The notes beneath the pieces were generated by a model. The model saw only the letters and a list, made by a program, of their open reading frames with translations. It made no database searches and had not been told where the DNA came from. From Limnohabitans sp. (GTDB lineage Bacteria; Pseudomonadota; Gammaproteobacteria; Burkholderiales; Burkholderiaceae_C), in NCBI RefSeq assembly GCF_030158565.1, contig NZ_JAOASQ010000006.1, positions 21,386 through 85,385 on the forward strand: DNA of 64,000 nt. The letters are read 5' to 3'. How positions within the stretch are numbered: the first letter of the stretch is position 1; every line of letters starts with the position of its first letter. The position numbers were made by a program, and so were the translations under genes. Below, piece by piece: positions 52,422-61,429 of the stretch.

Positions 52422-53666
52422 ATGACCGACATTCTGAAAACCAGCTTCAACCGCCGCACTGTGTTGCAGGCCGCCGCCGTGGGCGCAGCAGGCGTGTCGC
52501 CCGCGCTGCGCTCCATGGTCTATGCCGCAGGCTCTGACGCCCCCGAGAAAAAGGAAGTCAAGATCGGCTTCATCCCGCTGACCGATTGCGCAAGCGTCGT
52601 CATGGCCTCGGTGCTGGGCCTGGATGTGAAGCACGGCGTGAAGTTCGTGCTGAGCAAAGAAGCGAGCTGGGCCGGTGTGCGCGACAAGCTGGTCAACGGC
52701 GAACTCGACTTTGCCCATGTGCTGTACGGCCTGGTCTATGGCGTGCACCTGGGCCTGTCAGGCCCCAAAAAAGACATGGCCGTGCTGATGACGCTCAACC
52801 ACAACGGTCAGGCGATCACCCTGTCCAAAAAGCTGGCCGACAAAGGTGCAATCGATGGGGCAGGCCTGGCCAAACTCATGTCCAGCGACAAGCGCGAATA
52901 CACCTTCGCGCAGACCTTCCCCACCGGCACCCACGCCATGTGGCTCTACTACTGGCTGGCCGCCGCCGGCATCGATCCGATGAAGGACGCACGCGCCATC
53001 GTGGTGCCGCCGCCGCAGATGGTGGCCAACATGCGCGTGGGCAACATGGACGGCTTCTGCGTGGGCGAGCCCTGGAACCACCGCGCCATCATGGACGGCA
53101 TCGGCATCACGGCCAACACCACGCAGGACATCTGGAAGGACCATCCCGAGAAGGTGCTGGGCACCACGGCCGAGTTCGTGCAGAAGAACCCCAACACAGC
53201 GCGCGCCGTGACCGCCGCCATCCTGGAAGCCGGCAAGTGGATCGACGCCGGCCTGCAGAACAAGAACAAGATGGCCGAAACGATCGCCCAACGCTCCTAC
53301 GTGAACACCAGCGTGGACGCGATCAACCAGCGCATCCTGGGTCGCTACCAAAACGGCATGGGCAAGACCTGGGACGACCCCAACCACATGAAGTTCTACA
53401 ACGACGGCGCGGTGAACTTCCCCTACCTGTCGGACGGCATGTGGTTCATGACCCAGCACAAACGCTGGGGCTTGCTCAAGGACCACCCCGACTACCTGGG
53501 CGTGGCCAAGCAGATCAACCAGATCGCGCTCTACAAAGATGCGGCCACCTCCGTGAAGGCGCCAGTGCCGAAGAGCGACATGCGCAGCCACAAAGGCATT
53601 GATGGCGTGGTCTGGGACGGCAAAGATCCCCAGAAATACGCCGACGGCTTCAAAGTCAAGGCGTGA
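52422..53666 (+). CDS. nrtA: Nitrate ABC transporter substrate-binding protein (NrtA/NasF type)
   Basis: 414 residues. A twin-arginine signal is at R11-R12 (NRRTVLQAAAVGAAG), so the folded protein is probably exported by Tat. The mature part (VKIGFIPLTDCASVVMAS..., FPTGTHAMWLYYWLAAAGIDP, VPPPQMVANMRVGNMDGFCVGEPWN) matches nitrate/nitrite receptors of the NrtA/CmpA family. Ribosome site AGGAG is at normal spacing. It is the first gene after the NasT leader. Parts of the coding region have stronger G/C third positions than the start. Confidence 0.94.
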   Translation: MTDILKTSFNRRTVLQAAAVGAAGVSPALRSMVYAAGSDAPEKKEVKIGFIPLTDCASVVMASVLGLDVKHGVKFVLSKEASWAGVRDKLVNGELDFAHVLYGLVYGVHLGLSGPKKDMAVLMTLNHNGQAITLSKKLADKGAIDGAGLAKLMSSDKREYTFAQTFPTGTHAMWLYYWLAAAGIDPMKDARAIVVPPPQMVANMRVGNMDGFCVGEPWNHRAIMDGIGITANTTQDIWKDHPEKVLGTTAEFVQKNPNTARAVTAAILEAGKWIDAGLQNKNKMAETIAQRSYVNTSVDAINQRILGRYQNGMGKTWDDPNHMKFYNDGAVNFPYLSDGMWFMTQHKRWGLLKDHPDYLGVAKQINQIALYKDAATSVKAPVPKSDMRSHKGIDGVVWDGKDPQKYADGFKVKA

Positions 53667-53677
53667 AGGAGAACCCC

Positions 53678-54586
53678 ATGGTCAGTGCTGTTTTCCATTC
53701 ACCCACCGGGGGCAAAACGGCCCCTGTGAAGCTGGTGCCGCCGACCCCTGCCGAGGTAGCCACCGCCACAGCTGCAGCCGCTGCGCAAATGCAACGCGCC
53801 CGCCAGTGGCACAACTTCTGGATGGCGGTCTTGCCGCCGCTCATGGGTCTGGGCCTTTTGATCGGTCTGTGGGCGCTGGTGTCCATCACCACCAAGGGCA
53901 GCATCCCCAGCCCCTACGACACCGGCTTGCAAGCCATCGACATCTTCAGCGACCCGTTCTACCGCAAAGGCCCCAATGACCAGGGCGTGGGCTGGAACGT
54001 GCTGATGTCGCTCGAACGCGTGGCCGTGGGCTTTGGCCTGGCGGCACTGGTGGGCATCCCGGCGGGCTTTGTGATCGGGCGCTTCACCTTCCTCTCGCGC
54101 ATGTTCAACCCGCTCATCAGCTTGCTGCGCCCGGTGTCGCCACTGGCGTGGTTGCCGATCGGTTTGCTGGTGTTCAAAGGGGCCAACCCGGCCGCCATCT
54201 GGACGATTTTCATCTGCTCGATCTGGCCCATGGTCATCAACACCGCTGTGGGTGTGCAGCGCGTGCCGCAGGACTACCTGAACGTGGCCCGCGTGCTCAA
54301 CCTGTCGGAGTGGAAGATCGCCACCACCATCCTCTTCCCCGCAGTGCTGCCTTACATGCTGACCGGTGTGCGCCTGGCCGTGGGCACAGCGTGGCTGGTG
54401 ATCGTGGCGGCCGAAATGCTGACCGGCGGCGTGGGCATTGGTTTTTGGGTCTGGGACGAGTGGAACAACCTCAACGTCAAGAACATCATCATCGCGATTT
54501 TTGTGATCGGCGGCGTGGGCCTGATCCTCGAATACGCCCTGATCCGCATCGCCACCGCCTTCACCTTTGAGGATGTCAAATCATGA
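53678..54586 (+). CDS. nrtB: Nitrate ABC transporter permease (NrtB type)
   Basis: 302 residues with six predicted spans after an Ala-rich N-terminal region. The permease loop is visible as [35 protein letters not shown] (EAA-type motif) and [20 protein letters not shown] matches the NrtB/SsuC family. The start at 53678 has AAGGAG upstream; a GTG at 53663 overlapping the nrtA stop is less likely. Its 3' end overlaps the ATPase gene by 4 bp. Confidence 0.93.
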   Translation: MVSAVFHSPTGGKTAPVKLVPPTPAEVATATAAAAAQMQRARQWHNFWMAVLPPLMGLGLLIGLWALVSITTKGSIPSPYDTGLQAIDIFSDPFYRKGPNDQGVGWNVLMSLERVAVGFGLAALVGIPAGFVIGRFTFLSRMFNPLISLLRPVSPLAWLPIGLLVFKGANPAAIWTIFICSIWPMVINTAVGVQRVPQDYLNVARVLNLSEWKIATTILFPAVLPYMLTGVRLAVGTAWLVIVAAEMLTGGVGIGFWVWDEWNNLNVKNIIIAIFVIGGVGLILEYALIRIATAFTFEDVKS

Positions 54587-55389
54587 GCAAGGACCACAAG
54601 TACATCCAGATTCAAAGCGTCGAGCAGACCTTCAAAACCAACAAGGGTTTGTTCCCGGCGCTGCGAGACATCCACCTGGACATCGCCAAGGGCGAGTTCG
54701 TGGCCTTGATCGGCCACTCGGGTTGCGGCAAGTCCACCTTGCTCAACCTGATCGCCGGGCTGACCACACCCACGGCTGGCGTGCTGCTGTGCGCCAACCG
54801 CGAGATCGCAGGCCCCGGCCCCGAGCGTGCGGTGGTGTTCCAGAACCATTCGCTGCTGCCGTGGCTCACCTGCTTTGACAACGTGCACCTGGGCATCGAG
54901 CGCGTGTTTGGCGCGACAGAAACCAAAGCCCAATTGCGTTCACGCACCGACGCAGCGCTGGCCATGGTGGGCCTGAGCCACGCCGCGCAAAAGCGCCCCG
55001 GCGAAATCTCAGGTGGTATGAAGCAGCGCGTGGGCATTGCCCGCGCCCTGGCCATGGAGCCCAAGGTGCTTTTGATGGACGAGCCCTTTGGTGCGCTGGA
55101 CGCGCTGACCCGCGCCAAGCTGCAAGACGAACTGCTGGAGATCGTGGCCCGCACCCAAAGCACCGTGGTCATGGTCACGCACGACGTGGACGAGGCGGTG
55201 CTGCTGTCCGACAAGATCGTGATGATGACCAATGGCCCCGCCGCCACGATTGGCGAGGTGCTGAGCGTGGATCTGCCCCGCCCGCGCCAGCGCGTGGCGC
55301 TGGCCGAAAGCGCCGACTACCAGCGTTACCGCAAAGCGGTGATCGACTTCCTCTACACACGCCAGGCGCATGTGGAAAAAACCGCTTAA
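54583..55389 (+). CDS. nrtD: Nitrate ABC transporter ATP-binding protein (NrtD/NasD type)
   Basis: 268 residues. Walker A is GHSGCGKST, the signature is [16 protein letters not shown], Walker B is [12 protein letters not shown] and the switch histidine is in VTHDVDEAV. Only one ATPase gene is present and it lacks the NrtA-like regulatory extension of cyanobacterial NrtC, so the transporter is of the NasFED plan with a homodimeric ATPase. It is 10 bp upstream of nirB. Confidence 0.94.
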   Translation: MSKDHKYIQIQSVEQTFKTNKGLFPALRDIHLDIAKGEFVALIGHSGCGKSTLLNLIAGLTTPTAGVLLCANREIAGPGPERAVVFQNHSLLPWLTCFDNVHLGIERVFGATETKAQLRSRTDAALAMVGLSHAAQKRPGEISGGMKQRVGIARALAMEPKVLLMDEPFGALDALTRAKLQDELLEIVARTQSTVVMVTHDVDEAVLLSDKIVMMTNGPAATIGEVLSVDLPRPRQRVALAESADYQRYRKAVIDFLYTRQAHVEKTA

Positions 55390-55399
55390 GGAGAAGACC

Positions 55400-57868
55400 A
55401 TGGACATGCGCGTCAACACCAAAGAGAAAATGAAACTGGTCATGGTCGGCAACGGCATGGCTGGGGTCCGGGCCATCGAGGAGCTGCTCAAGCTCGCACC
55501 GGACCTGTACGACATCACCGTGTTCGGCGCAGAGCCGCACCCCAACTACAACCGCATCCTGCTGTCGCCCGTGCTGGCCGGTGAGCAGACACTGGAAGAG
55601 ATCGTGCTCAACGACTGGGCCTGGTACACCGACAACGGCATCACGCTGCACGCGGGCTTCAAGGTCACACAGGTGGACCGCGTCAAGCGCGTGGTCACCG
55701 CGCAAAACGCGGCTGGCGAGACGCTGACCACGCCTTATGACCGCCTGGTGATCGCCACCGGCTCCAACCCCTTCATCCTGCCCCTGCCGGGCAAAGACCT
55801 GCAAGGCGTGCTGGCCTACCGCGACATTGCCGACACGCAGGCCATGATCGACGCGGCTGCGCAGTACAAGCATGCGGTCGTCATCGGTGGCGGCCTGCTG
55901 GGACTGGAGGCGGCCAATGGCCTGATGAAGCGCGGCATGCAAGTGACGGTGGTGCATGTGAGCGATTGGCTGATGGAGCGCCAGCTCGACAAGGTGGCGG
56001 CGCAGATGCTGCAAGCCTCACTCGAAGCACGCGGCATGCAATTCCGCATGAGCGCACAAACCGCCGCGCTGGTGGGCGACGACACAGGCCGGGTGAACAA
56101 GGTCGAATTCAAGGACGGCACCCATGTGCCCGCCGACCTGGTGGTCATGGCCGTGGGCATCCGCCCCAACACGGCGCTGGCCGAGAGCATGGGCCTGCAT
56201 GTGAACCGCGGCATCGTGGTCAGCGACACCCTGCAAACCGTGACCGACCCGCGCATCTGGGCGGTGGGCGAATGCGCGGCGCACCGGGGCATTGCCTACG
56301 GCCTGGTGGCCCCGCTGTTTGAACAAGGCAAAGTGCTGGCCAACCACCTGGCCGAGTTCGGCATTGGCCGCTATCCGGGCTCACAGACCTCGACCAAGCT
56401 CAAGGTCACCGGCATCGACCTGTTCAGCGCGGGCGACTTCATGGGCAGCCCCGAGTGCGAAGAAATCGTGATGAGCGACCCCGCAGGTGGCGTCTACAAA
56501 AAGCTGGTACTCAAGGGCGATCAGCTGGTGGGGGCCTGCCTGTATGGCGACACGGTGGACGGCAGCTGGTACTTCAAGCTGCTGCGCGATGGCCGCAGCG
56601 TGGCCGACATCCGCGACAAGCTGATGTTTGGCGAATCCAACATCGGCGACGTGGGCCACCAGGGCCAGAGCAAAGCCGCCGCCATGGCCGACACCGACGA
56701 AGTGTGTGGCTGCAACGGCGTGACCAAGGGCGCGATCTGCAAGGCCATCAAGGACAAGGGCCTGTTCACGCTCGACGAAGTGCGCAAACAGACCAAGGCC
56801 AGCGCCAGCTGCGGCTCCTGCACCGGGCTGGTTGAACAAATCCTCATGTTCACCGCCGGTGGCGACTATTCGGCCACACCCAAACTCAAGCCCATGTGCG
56901 GCTGCACCGAGCACGGCCACCAGGCGGTGCGTGATGCCATTCGCCAGCACAAACTGCTCACGGTGGGCGGCGTGTTCAAGTTCATGGACTGGCGCACGCC
57001 CAACGGCTGCGCCAGCTGCCGCCCGGCCGTCAACTATTACCTGATCAGCACCTGGCCCAAAGAGGCGCAGGACGACCCGCAAAGCCGCTTCATCAACGAA
57101 CGCAGCCACGCCAACATCCAGAAAGACGGCACCTACAGCGTGATCCCGCGCATGTGGGCGGGCGAAACCACCGCAGCCGAACTGCGCCGCATCGCCGATG
57201 TGGTCGACAAGTACCAGATTCCCACCGTCAAGGTCACGGGTGGCCAGCGCATCGACTTGCTGGGCGTCAAAAAAGAAGACCTGGTCGGTGTGTGGAAAGA
57301 CATCGGCATGCCTTGCGGCCACGCCTACGCCAAGGCCCTGCGCACGGTGAAGACCTGCGTGGGCAGCGAGTGGTGCCGCATGGGCACGCAAGACAGCACG
57401 CAAATGGGCAAGGACCTGGAAAAAGCCATGTGGCGCATGTACGCGCCGCACAAGGTCAAGTTCGCCGTGTCGGGCTGCCCGCGCAACTGCGCCGAAGCCG
57501 GCATCAAGGACGTGGGCATCATCGGCGTGGACAGCGGCTGGGAAATGTATGTGGGCGGCAACGGCGGCATCAAGACCGAAGTGGCGCACTTCTTCACCAA
57601 GCTCAAAACCGCCGAAGAAGTGCTGGAGTACACCGGCGCGTTCATGCAGTTGTACCGCGAAGAAGGCTGGTACCTGGAGCGCACGGTGCATTACATCAAC
57701 CGGGTAGGTCTGGACTACGTGAAGAAAAAGATCCTGGACGACGCCCCGCTGCGCCAGGCCTTGTGGGCCAAGCTGCAAGCAGCGCTCGAAGGCGAGCCCG
57801 ATCCGTGGTTTGAGCTGCAAGAAGCCAAGGTGGACACCCGCCAGTTCGAGCCCCTCACCACCGCCTGA
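55400..57868 (+). CDS. nirB: Assimilatory nitrite reductase (NADH), large subunit
   Basis: 822 residues. Reduces nitrite to ammonium with NAD(P)H. The N-terminal FAD/NAD domain has VMVGNGMAG at residues 15-23; the [2Fe-2S] BFD domain follows (VCGCNGVTKGAICKAI, ASCGSCTGLVEQ). The siroheme/[4Fe-4S] domain has C653-x5-C659 (TCVGSEWC) and C693-x3-C697 (CPRNC). The start at 55400 has AAGGAG upstream. Siroheme for it can be supplied through CobA, encoded downstream. Confidence 0.96.
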   Translation: MDMRVNTKEKMKLVMVGNGMAGVRAIEELLKLAPDLYDITVFGAEPHPNYNRILLSPVLAGEQTLEEIVLNDWAWYTDNGITLHAGFKVTQVDRVKRVVTAQNAAGETLTTPYDRLVIATGSNPFILPLPGKDLQGVLAYRDIADTQAMIDAAAQYKHAVVIGGGLLGLEAANGLMKRGMQVTVVHVSDWLMERQLDKVAAQMLQASLEARGMQFRMSAQTAALVGDDTGRVNKVEFKDGTHVPADLVVMAVGIRPNTALAESMGLHVNRGIVVSDTLQTVTDPRIWAVGECAAHRGIAYGLVAPLFEQGKVLANHLAEFGIGRYPGSQTSTKLKVTGIDLFSAGDFMGSPECEEIVMSDPAGGVYKKLVLKGDQLVGACLYGDTVDGSWYFKLLRDGRSVADIRDKLMFGESNIGDVGHQGQSKAAAMADTDEVCGCNGVTKGAICKAIKDKGLFTLDEVRKQTKASASCGSCTGLVEQILMFTAGGDYSATPKLKPMCGCTEHGHQAVRDAIRQHKLLTVGGVFKFMDWRTPNGCASCRPAVNYYLISTWPKEAQDDPQSRFINERSHANIQKDGTYSVIPRMWAGETTAAELRRIADVVDKYQIPTVKVTGGQRIDLLGVKKEDLVGVWKDIGMPCGHAYAKALRTVKTCVGSEWCRMGTQDSTQMGKDLEKAMWRMYAPHKVKFAVSGCPRNCAEAGIKDVGIIGVDSGWEMYVGGNGGIKTEVAHFFTKLKTAEEVLEYTGAFMQLYREEGWYLERTVHYINRVGLDYVKKKILDDAPLRQALWAKLQAALEGEPDPWFELQEAKVDTRQFEPLTTA

Positions 57869-57887
57869 ATCAAGACAAGGAATCCCC

Positions 57888-58280
57888 ATGACCGCATGGA
57901 CAAAAATCTGCCGGGTGGAAGACATTCCGGTGCTGGGCTCGCGCCGCGTGGCGCGTGACCAAGGCCTGGACGTGGCCGTGTTCCGCAACGATGCCGACGA
58001 AGTGTTCGCCCTGCTCGACCGCTGCCCGCACAAGGGCGGCCCCTTGTCGCAAGGCATTGTGTTTGGCACCAGCGTAGCCTGCCCGCTCCACAACTGGACG
58101 ATTGGCCTGTGCGACGGCCAGGCGCAAGCGCCCGACGAGGGCTGCACGCCACGCTTTGAAGTCAAAGTCGAGGCGGGTGTGGTTTTTTTGAATGCCGATG
58201 AACTGGTCGGGCATGCCACAGACTTGACTCGACCCATCGCCGGGCCTGTTTCACGCAAGGCTACAGCCAGAGTCGGCTGA
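57888..58280 (+). CDS. nirD: Assimilatory nitrite reductase (NADH), small subunit, Rieske-type
   Basis: 130 residues. The Rieske-like [2Fe-2S] ligands are all present: C46 and H48 in CPHKGGPLSQG, C65 and H68 in CPLHNW. (In many NirD proteins these ligands are lost, so the site here may be functional.) The start at 57888 is 19 bp after the nirB stop with AAGGAA before it. The C-terminus runs about 20 residues past the Rieske fold. Confidence 0.94.
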   Translation: MTAWTKICRVEDIPVLGSRRVARDQGLDVAVFRNDADEVFALLDRCPHKGGPLSQGIVFGTSVACPLHNWTIGLCDGQAQAPDEGCTPRFEVKVEAGVVFLNADELVGHATDLTRPIAGPVSRKATARVG

Positions 58281-58321
58281 TCCAGCCCGATGATTTTGAA
58301 ATGACAACACATCCCCTGTTT

Positions 58322-58417
58322 TGTCATCCCGGGCGAAGACCCGGGATCCAGTGAGCACCGCTGCACTTGGCCATCGACACCAGCGTGCACTGGATCCCGG
58401 ATCAAGTCCGGGATGAC
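58322..58417. repeat. REP-like palindrome between nirD and nasA
   Basis: The left arm GTCATCCCGGGCGAAGACCC and right arm TGGATCCCGGATCAAGTCCG are inverted copies, with a GTGAGCACC/GTGCACTGG centre. It belongs to the same family as the elements at 23271, 35543, 43111 and 49354. It splits the nitrate gene set in a 243-bp gap. Confidence 0.82.
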
Positions 58418-58463
58418 TGAAATCAAAGATTCGCCCCGACATTCACCTTTGCAGAAACGGCAA

Positions 58464-58489
58464 CGTCGGGGCTGAAGCCGCCGACCTAC
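58464..58489. repeat. Single arm of the GTAGGTCGG repeat family
   Basis: CGTCGGGGCTGAAGCCGCCGACCTAC is the reverse complement, over its full length, of the left arm of the element at 1503-1528 apart from one base. It can form a short hairpin on its own. It lies 34 bp before the nasA start. Confidence 0.8.
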
Positions 58490-58523
58490 GAATAGCCAAC
58501 CTTCACCCATTTCCCCATTGCCC

Positions 58524-61370
58524 ATGACCCCCATCCTGCAAGAAACCAAATCGACCTGCCCCTATTGCGGCGTGGGCTGCGGCGTGGTGATCGCGTCACG
58601 CGGCGCGCAGATCACCGGCGTGCGCGGCGACCCTCAGCATCCGGCCAACTTCGGGCGCTTGTGCACCAAGGGCCAGTCGTTGCACCTGACGGCGGCACCG
58701 CAGGTGACCGCGCAAACCCGGTTGCTCACACCCCAGTGGCGCTCCGAGCGGGGCCTGGCACCGCAAGCGCTGGACTGGGACAGTGCCATGGACCTGGCCA
58801 GCCAGCGGCTGGCCGCCATCGTGCAAAACCACGGACCTGACGCGCTGGGCTTTTACATCTCGGGCCAGCTCCTCACCGAGGACTATTACGTTTTCAACAA
58901 ACTGGCCAAGGGCCTGCTGGGCACCAACAACATCGACAGCAATTCGCGCCTGTGCATGAGCAGCGCGGTCGCGGGCTACAAGATGACGCTGGGCGCCGAC
59001 GCCCCGCCTGCCTGTTACGACGACATTGCGCATGCGCAGTGCCTGTTCATCGCGGGCAGCAACGCGGCATTTGCACACCCGATTTTGTTTCGCCGCATCG
59101 AAGACGCCAAACGCGCCAACCCTGCGCTCAAGATGGTCGTGGTCGACCCGCGCCGCACCGACACAGCCGACATGGCTGACCTGCACCTGGCCATCCAGCC
59201 CGGCACCGACGTCATGCTGTTCCATGGCCTGCTGCACATCATGCTGGCCGAGCGCTGGACCCAACCGGCCTACATCGCCGCCCACACCTCGGGCTTTGAA
59301 GCTTTACAAGCGCTGGTGGCCGACCACACGCCCGCCCATGTGGCCCAGATTTGCGGCGTGCCCGAAGCTGACCTGTTCACAGCGGCCCGCTGGTTTGCGG
59401 GCGTGCAAGAAGACGGCACTGAGCGCAGCCCGACCCTCAGCCTGTATTGCCAGGGCCTGAACCAGTCGAGCAACGGCACGGCCAAAAACGCCGCGCTCAT
59501 CAACCTGCACCTGGCCACCCAACAAATTGGCCGCACCGGGGCAGGCCCCCTCTCGCTGACAGGGCAGCCCAACGCCATGGGCGGGCGCGAAGTCGGCGGC
59601 ATGGCCAACCTGATGTCGGCCCACCGCGATCTGGCCAACCCGCAGCACCGCGCCGAAGTGGCCGCCCTGTGGGGCGTGGCCGATGTGCCCGCCAAGCCGG
59701 GCCTGACGGCCGTCGAGATGTTCCAAGCTGCTGCCGATGGCCAGATCAAGGCCTTGTGGATCGCTTGCACCAACCCGGCGCAGTCCATGCCCGACCAGAA
59801 AACCGTGCGCCGCGCCCTGCAACGCGCCGAGTTCGTGGTGGTGCAAGAGGCCTTTGCCACCGCCGCCACCTGCGACTGGGCCGACCTGCTTTTGCCCGCC
59901 ACCACCTGGGGCGAAAAAGAAGGCACCGTGACCAACAGCGAACGCCGCATCAGCCGGGTGCGCGCCGCCGTGGCGGCACCGGGCGAGGCCTGCGCCGACT
60001 GGGCCATCGCCGCCGATCTGGGCCGCCGCCTGGCCGTGGCGCTGGACCGCCCGCAAGACGCCCGCCTGCTGGACTTCATCACCCCCGAGTCGGTCTGGAA
60101 CGAACACCGCGAAAGCACCCGGGGCCGCGATCTGGACATCACCGGTCTGAGCTACGCCCGGCTGGAAACCGCAGGCCCCGCCCAATGGCCCCTGCCCGAA
60201 GGGGCCAGCACCGGGCAAGCGCGCCTGTATGCCGACGGCCAGTTCCCCACCCCCGATCGCCGCGCCCGTTTTGCCGCCGTGGCCTGGCAACCGGTGGCCG
60301 AAGAACGCGTGTCGCAATTTCCGTTTTCACTCACCACCGGCCGCTTGCGCGACCAGTGGCACGGCATGACCCGCACCGGCACCGCAGGCCGACTGTATGC
60401 CCACAGCCCAGAGCCCTGCGTGCAGGTGAACCCGCAAGACGCCAAGCGCCTGGGCTGGTCAGACGGCGAGCTGGTCCAGGTGCGCAGCAAGCGCGGCACG
60501 CTGGTGCTGCCGGTGCAGGCCAGCACACAGGTCGCGCCCATGCAGGCCTTCATCGCCATGCACTGGGGCCCCGAAGTGCTCAGCGGCCGCGATGCCCAAG
60601 GCGAGGCGGGGCTGGGCGTCAATGTGCTGACCACCTCCAGCTACTGCCCCACATCCAAACAACCCGAGCTCAAGCACGCGGCGGTGCAGATCACCCGGGC
60701 CGACCTGTCGGCCGAGGCCGCCTGGCAGCTCACAGGCATGGCCTGGCTGCCAGCCGACCAAGTGTGGGCGGTGCGCCAGCGTTTGCAAAAGCTGCTGCCG
60801 CAATTTGACTTTGCGCACCTGGTGCCGTTCACAGACGCGTCGGCTGCACTGACCGATCAGGCGCCGCGCACCGGTTTGCTGCTGCGTTCCGCCTGCCGCG
60901 CACCGGCCGATGCCCGCTTGCTGCAAGCCGTGGCCGATGCCCTGGATTTGAATCAGGCAGACACCCTGCACTACCAGGATGCGGTGCGAATGCAGCGCCG
61001 CTCGGTGCGGCTGACCTCGCCAGACATCAACGGTCTGCGCAGCCTGCAAGGCTTTGTGACCGCCGGTGACAGCCGCTCGGCCCGCTGGCTCAAGACATTG
61101 TTGCAAGAGGCCACGCCACTCCACTGGCCGGCTCGCCAGTGGCTGATGGCATCCGACGCACCGCCCGAAGGGGCCGCACCCGTCAGCCGCCAGGTGTGCA
61201 GTTGCCTGAACGTGCGCGAAGACGCCATCGCTGCCTGCTTGCAAACTCAAATCGGCAGCGAAGACCAACGCCTGGCCGGGCTGCAAAGCCAGCTGCGCTG
61301 CGGCACCCAATGCGGCTCGTGCGTGCCCGAGTTGCGCCAGATCATCCGGCGGGTGGCGGTGCCCGCCTGA
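58524..61370 (+). CDS. nasA: Assimilatory nitrate reductase, molybdopterin catalytic subunit
   Basis: 948 residues. The N-terminal [4Fe-4S] ligands are C12, C15, C19 and C47 (CPYCGVGCG...LCTKG). The Mo-bis-MGD domains follow (NSRLCMSSAVAGYK, SLYCQGLNQSSNGTAKNAALINLHLATQQIGRTGAGPLSLTGQPNAMGGREVGG as separate conserved stretches). The C-terminus is a BFD-type [2Fe-2S] domain with C892, C894, C926/C930 and C933 (CSCLNV ... CGTQCGSC), as in the Klebsiella-type enzyme. No separate NasB/NasC reductase gene is visible, so the electron donor is unknown. The ATG at 58524 lacks a clear ribosome site. Confidence 0.95.
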   Translation: MTPILQETKSTCPYCGVGCGVVIASRGAQITGVRGDPQHPANFGRLCTKGQSLHLTAAPQVTAQTRLLTPQWRSERGLAPQALDWDSAMDLASQRLAAIVQNHGPDALGFYISGQLLTEDYYVFNKLAKGLLGTNNIDSNSRLCMSSAVAGYKMTLGADAPPACYDDIAHAQCLFIAGSNAAFAHPILFRRIEDAKRANPALKMVVVDPRRTDTADMADLHLAIQPGTDVMLFHGLLHIMLAERWTQPAYIAAHTSGFEALQALVADHTPAHVAQICGVPEADLFTAARWFAGVQEDGTERSPTLSLYCQGLNQSSNGTAKNAALINLHLATQQIGRTGAGPLSLTGQPNAMGGREVGGMANLMSAHRDLANPQHRAEVAALWGVADVPAKPGLTAVEMFQAAADGQIKALWIACTNPAQSMPDQKTVRRALQRAEFVVVQEAFATAATCDWADLLLPATTWGEKEGTVTNSERRISRVRAAVAAPGEACADWAIAADLGRRLAVALDRPQDARLLDFITPESVWNEHRESTRGRDLDITGLSYARLETAGPAQWPLPEGASTGQARLYADGQFPTPDRRARFAAVAWQPVAEERVSQFPFSLTTGRLRDQWHGMTRTGTAGRLYAHSPEPCVQVNPQDAKRLGWSDGELVQVRSKRGTLVLPVQASTQVAPMQAFIAMHWGPEVLSGRDAQGEAGLGVNVLTTSSYCPTSKQPELKHAAVQITRADLSAEAAWQLTGMAWLPADQVWAVRQRLQKLLPQFDFAHLVPFTDASAALTDQAPRTGLLLRSACRAPADARLLQAVADALDLNQADTLHYQDAVRMQRRSVRLTSPDINGLRSLQGFVTAGDSRSARWLKTLLQEATPLHWPARQWLMASDAPPEGAAPVSRQVCSCLNVREDAIAACLQTQIGSEDQRLAGLQSQLRCGTQCGSCVPELRQIIRRVAVPA

Positions 61371-61390
61371 GCCTTGGCAGGCATACCCAT

Positions 61391-61429
61391 ATAACGAACA
61401 GTTATCTGAATTACTTCACAATCATCCAT
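61391..61429 (+). promoter_or_regulatory. AT-rich leader with ATAAC-N5-GTTAT palindrome before ybiB
   Basis: ATAAC (61391-61395) and GTTAT (61401-61405) form an interrupted palindrome of the LysR-site kind (T-N11-A style). The 59-bp gap between nasA and ybiB is markedly AT-rich. A separate promoter for ybiB-cobA is possible, for instance one controlled by a CysB-like protein, because siroheme is also needed for sulfite reduction. This is inference. Confidence 0.35.

Noticed and set aside
52586..53602. 338-codon second plus-strand frame inside nrtA
   Set aside because: Arg/His-rich composition without any motif; nrtA itself is certain.
56381..58549. Long minus-strand frame opposite nirB and nirD
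   Set aside because: Antisense shadow of two genes with complete cofactor motifs; the product is low-complexity.
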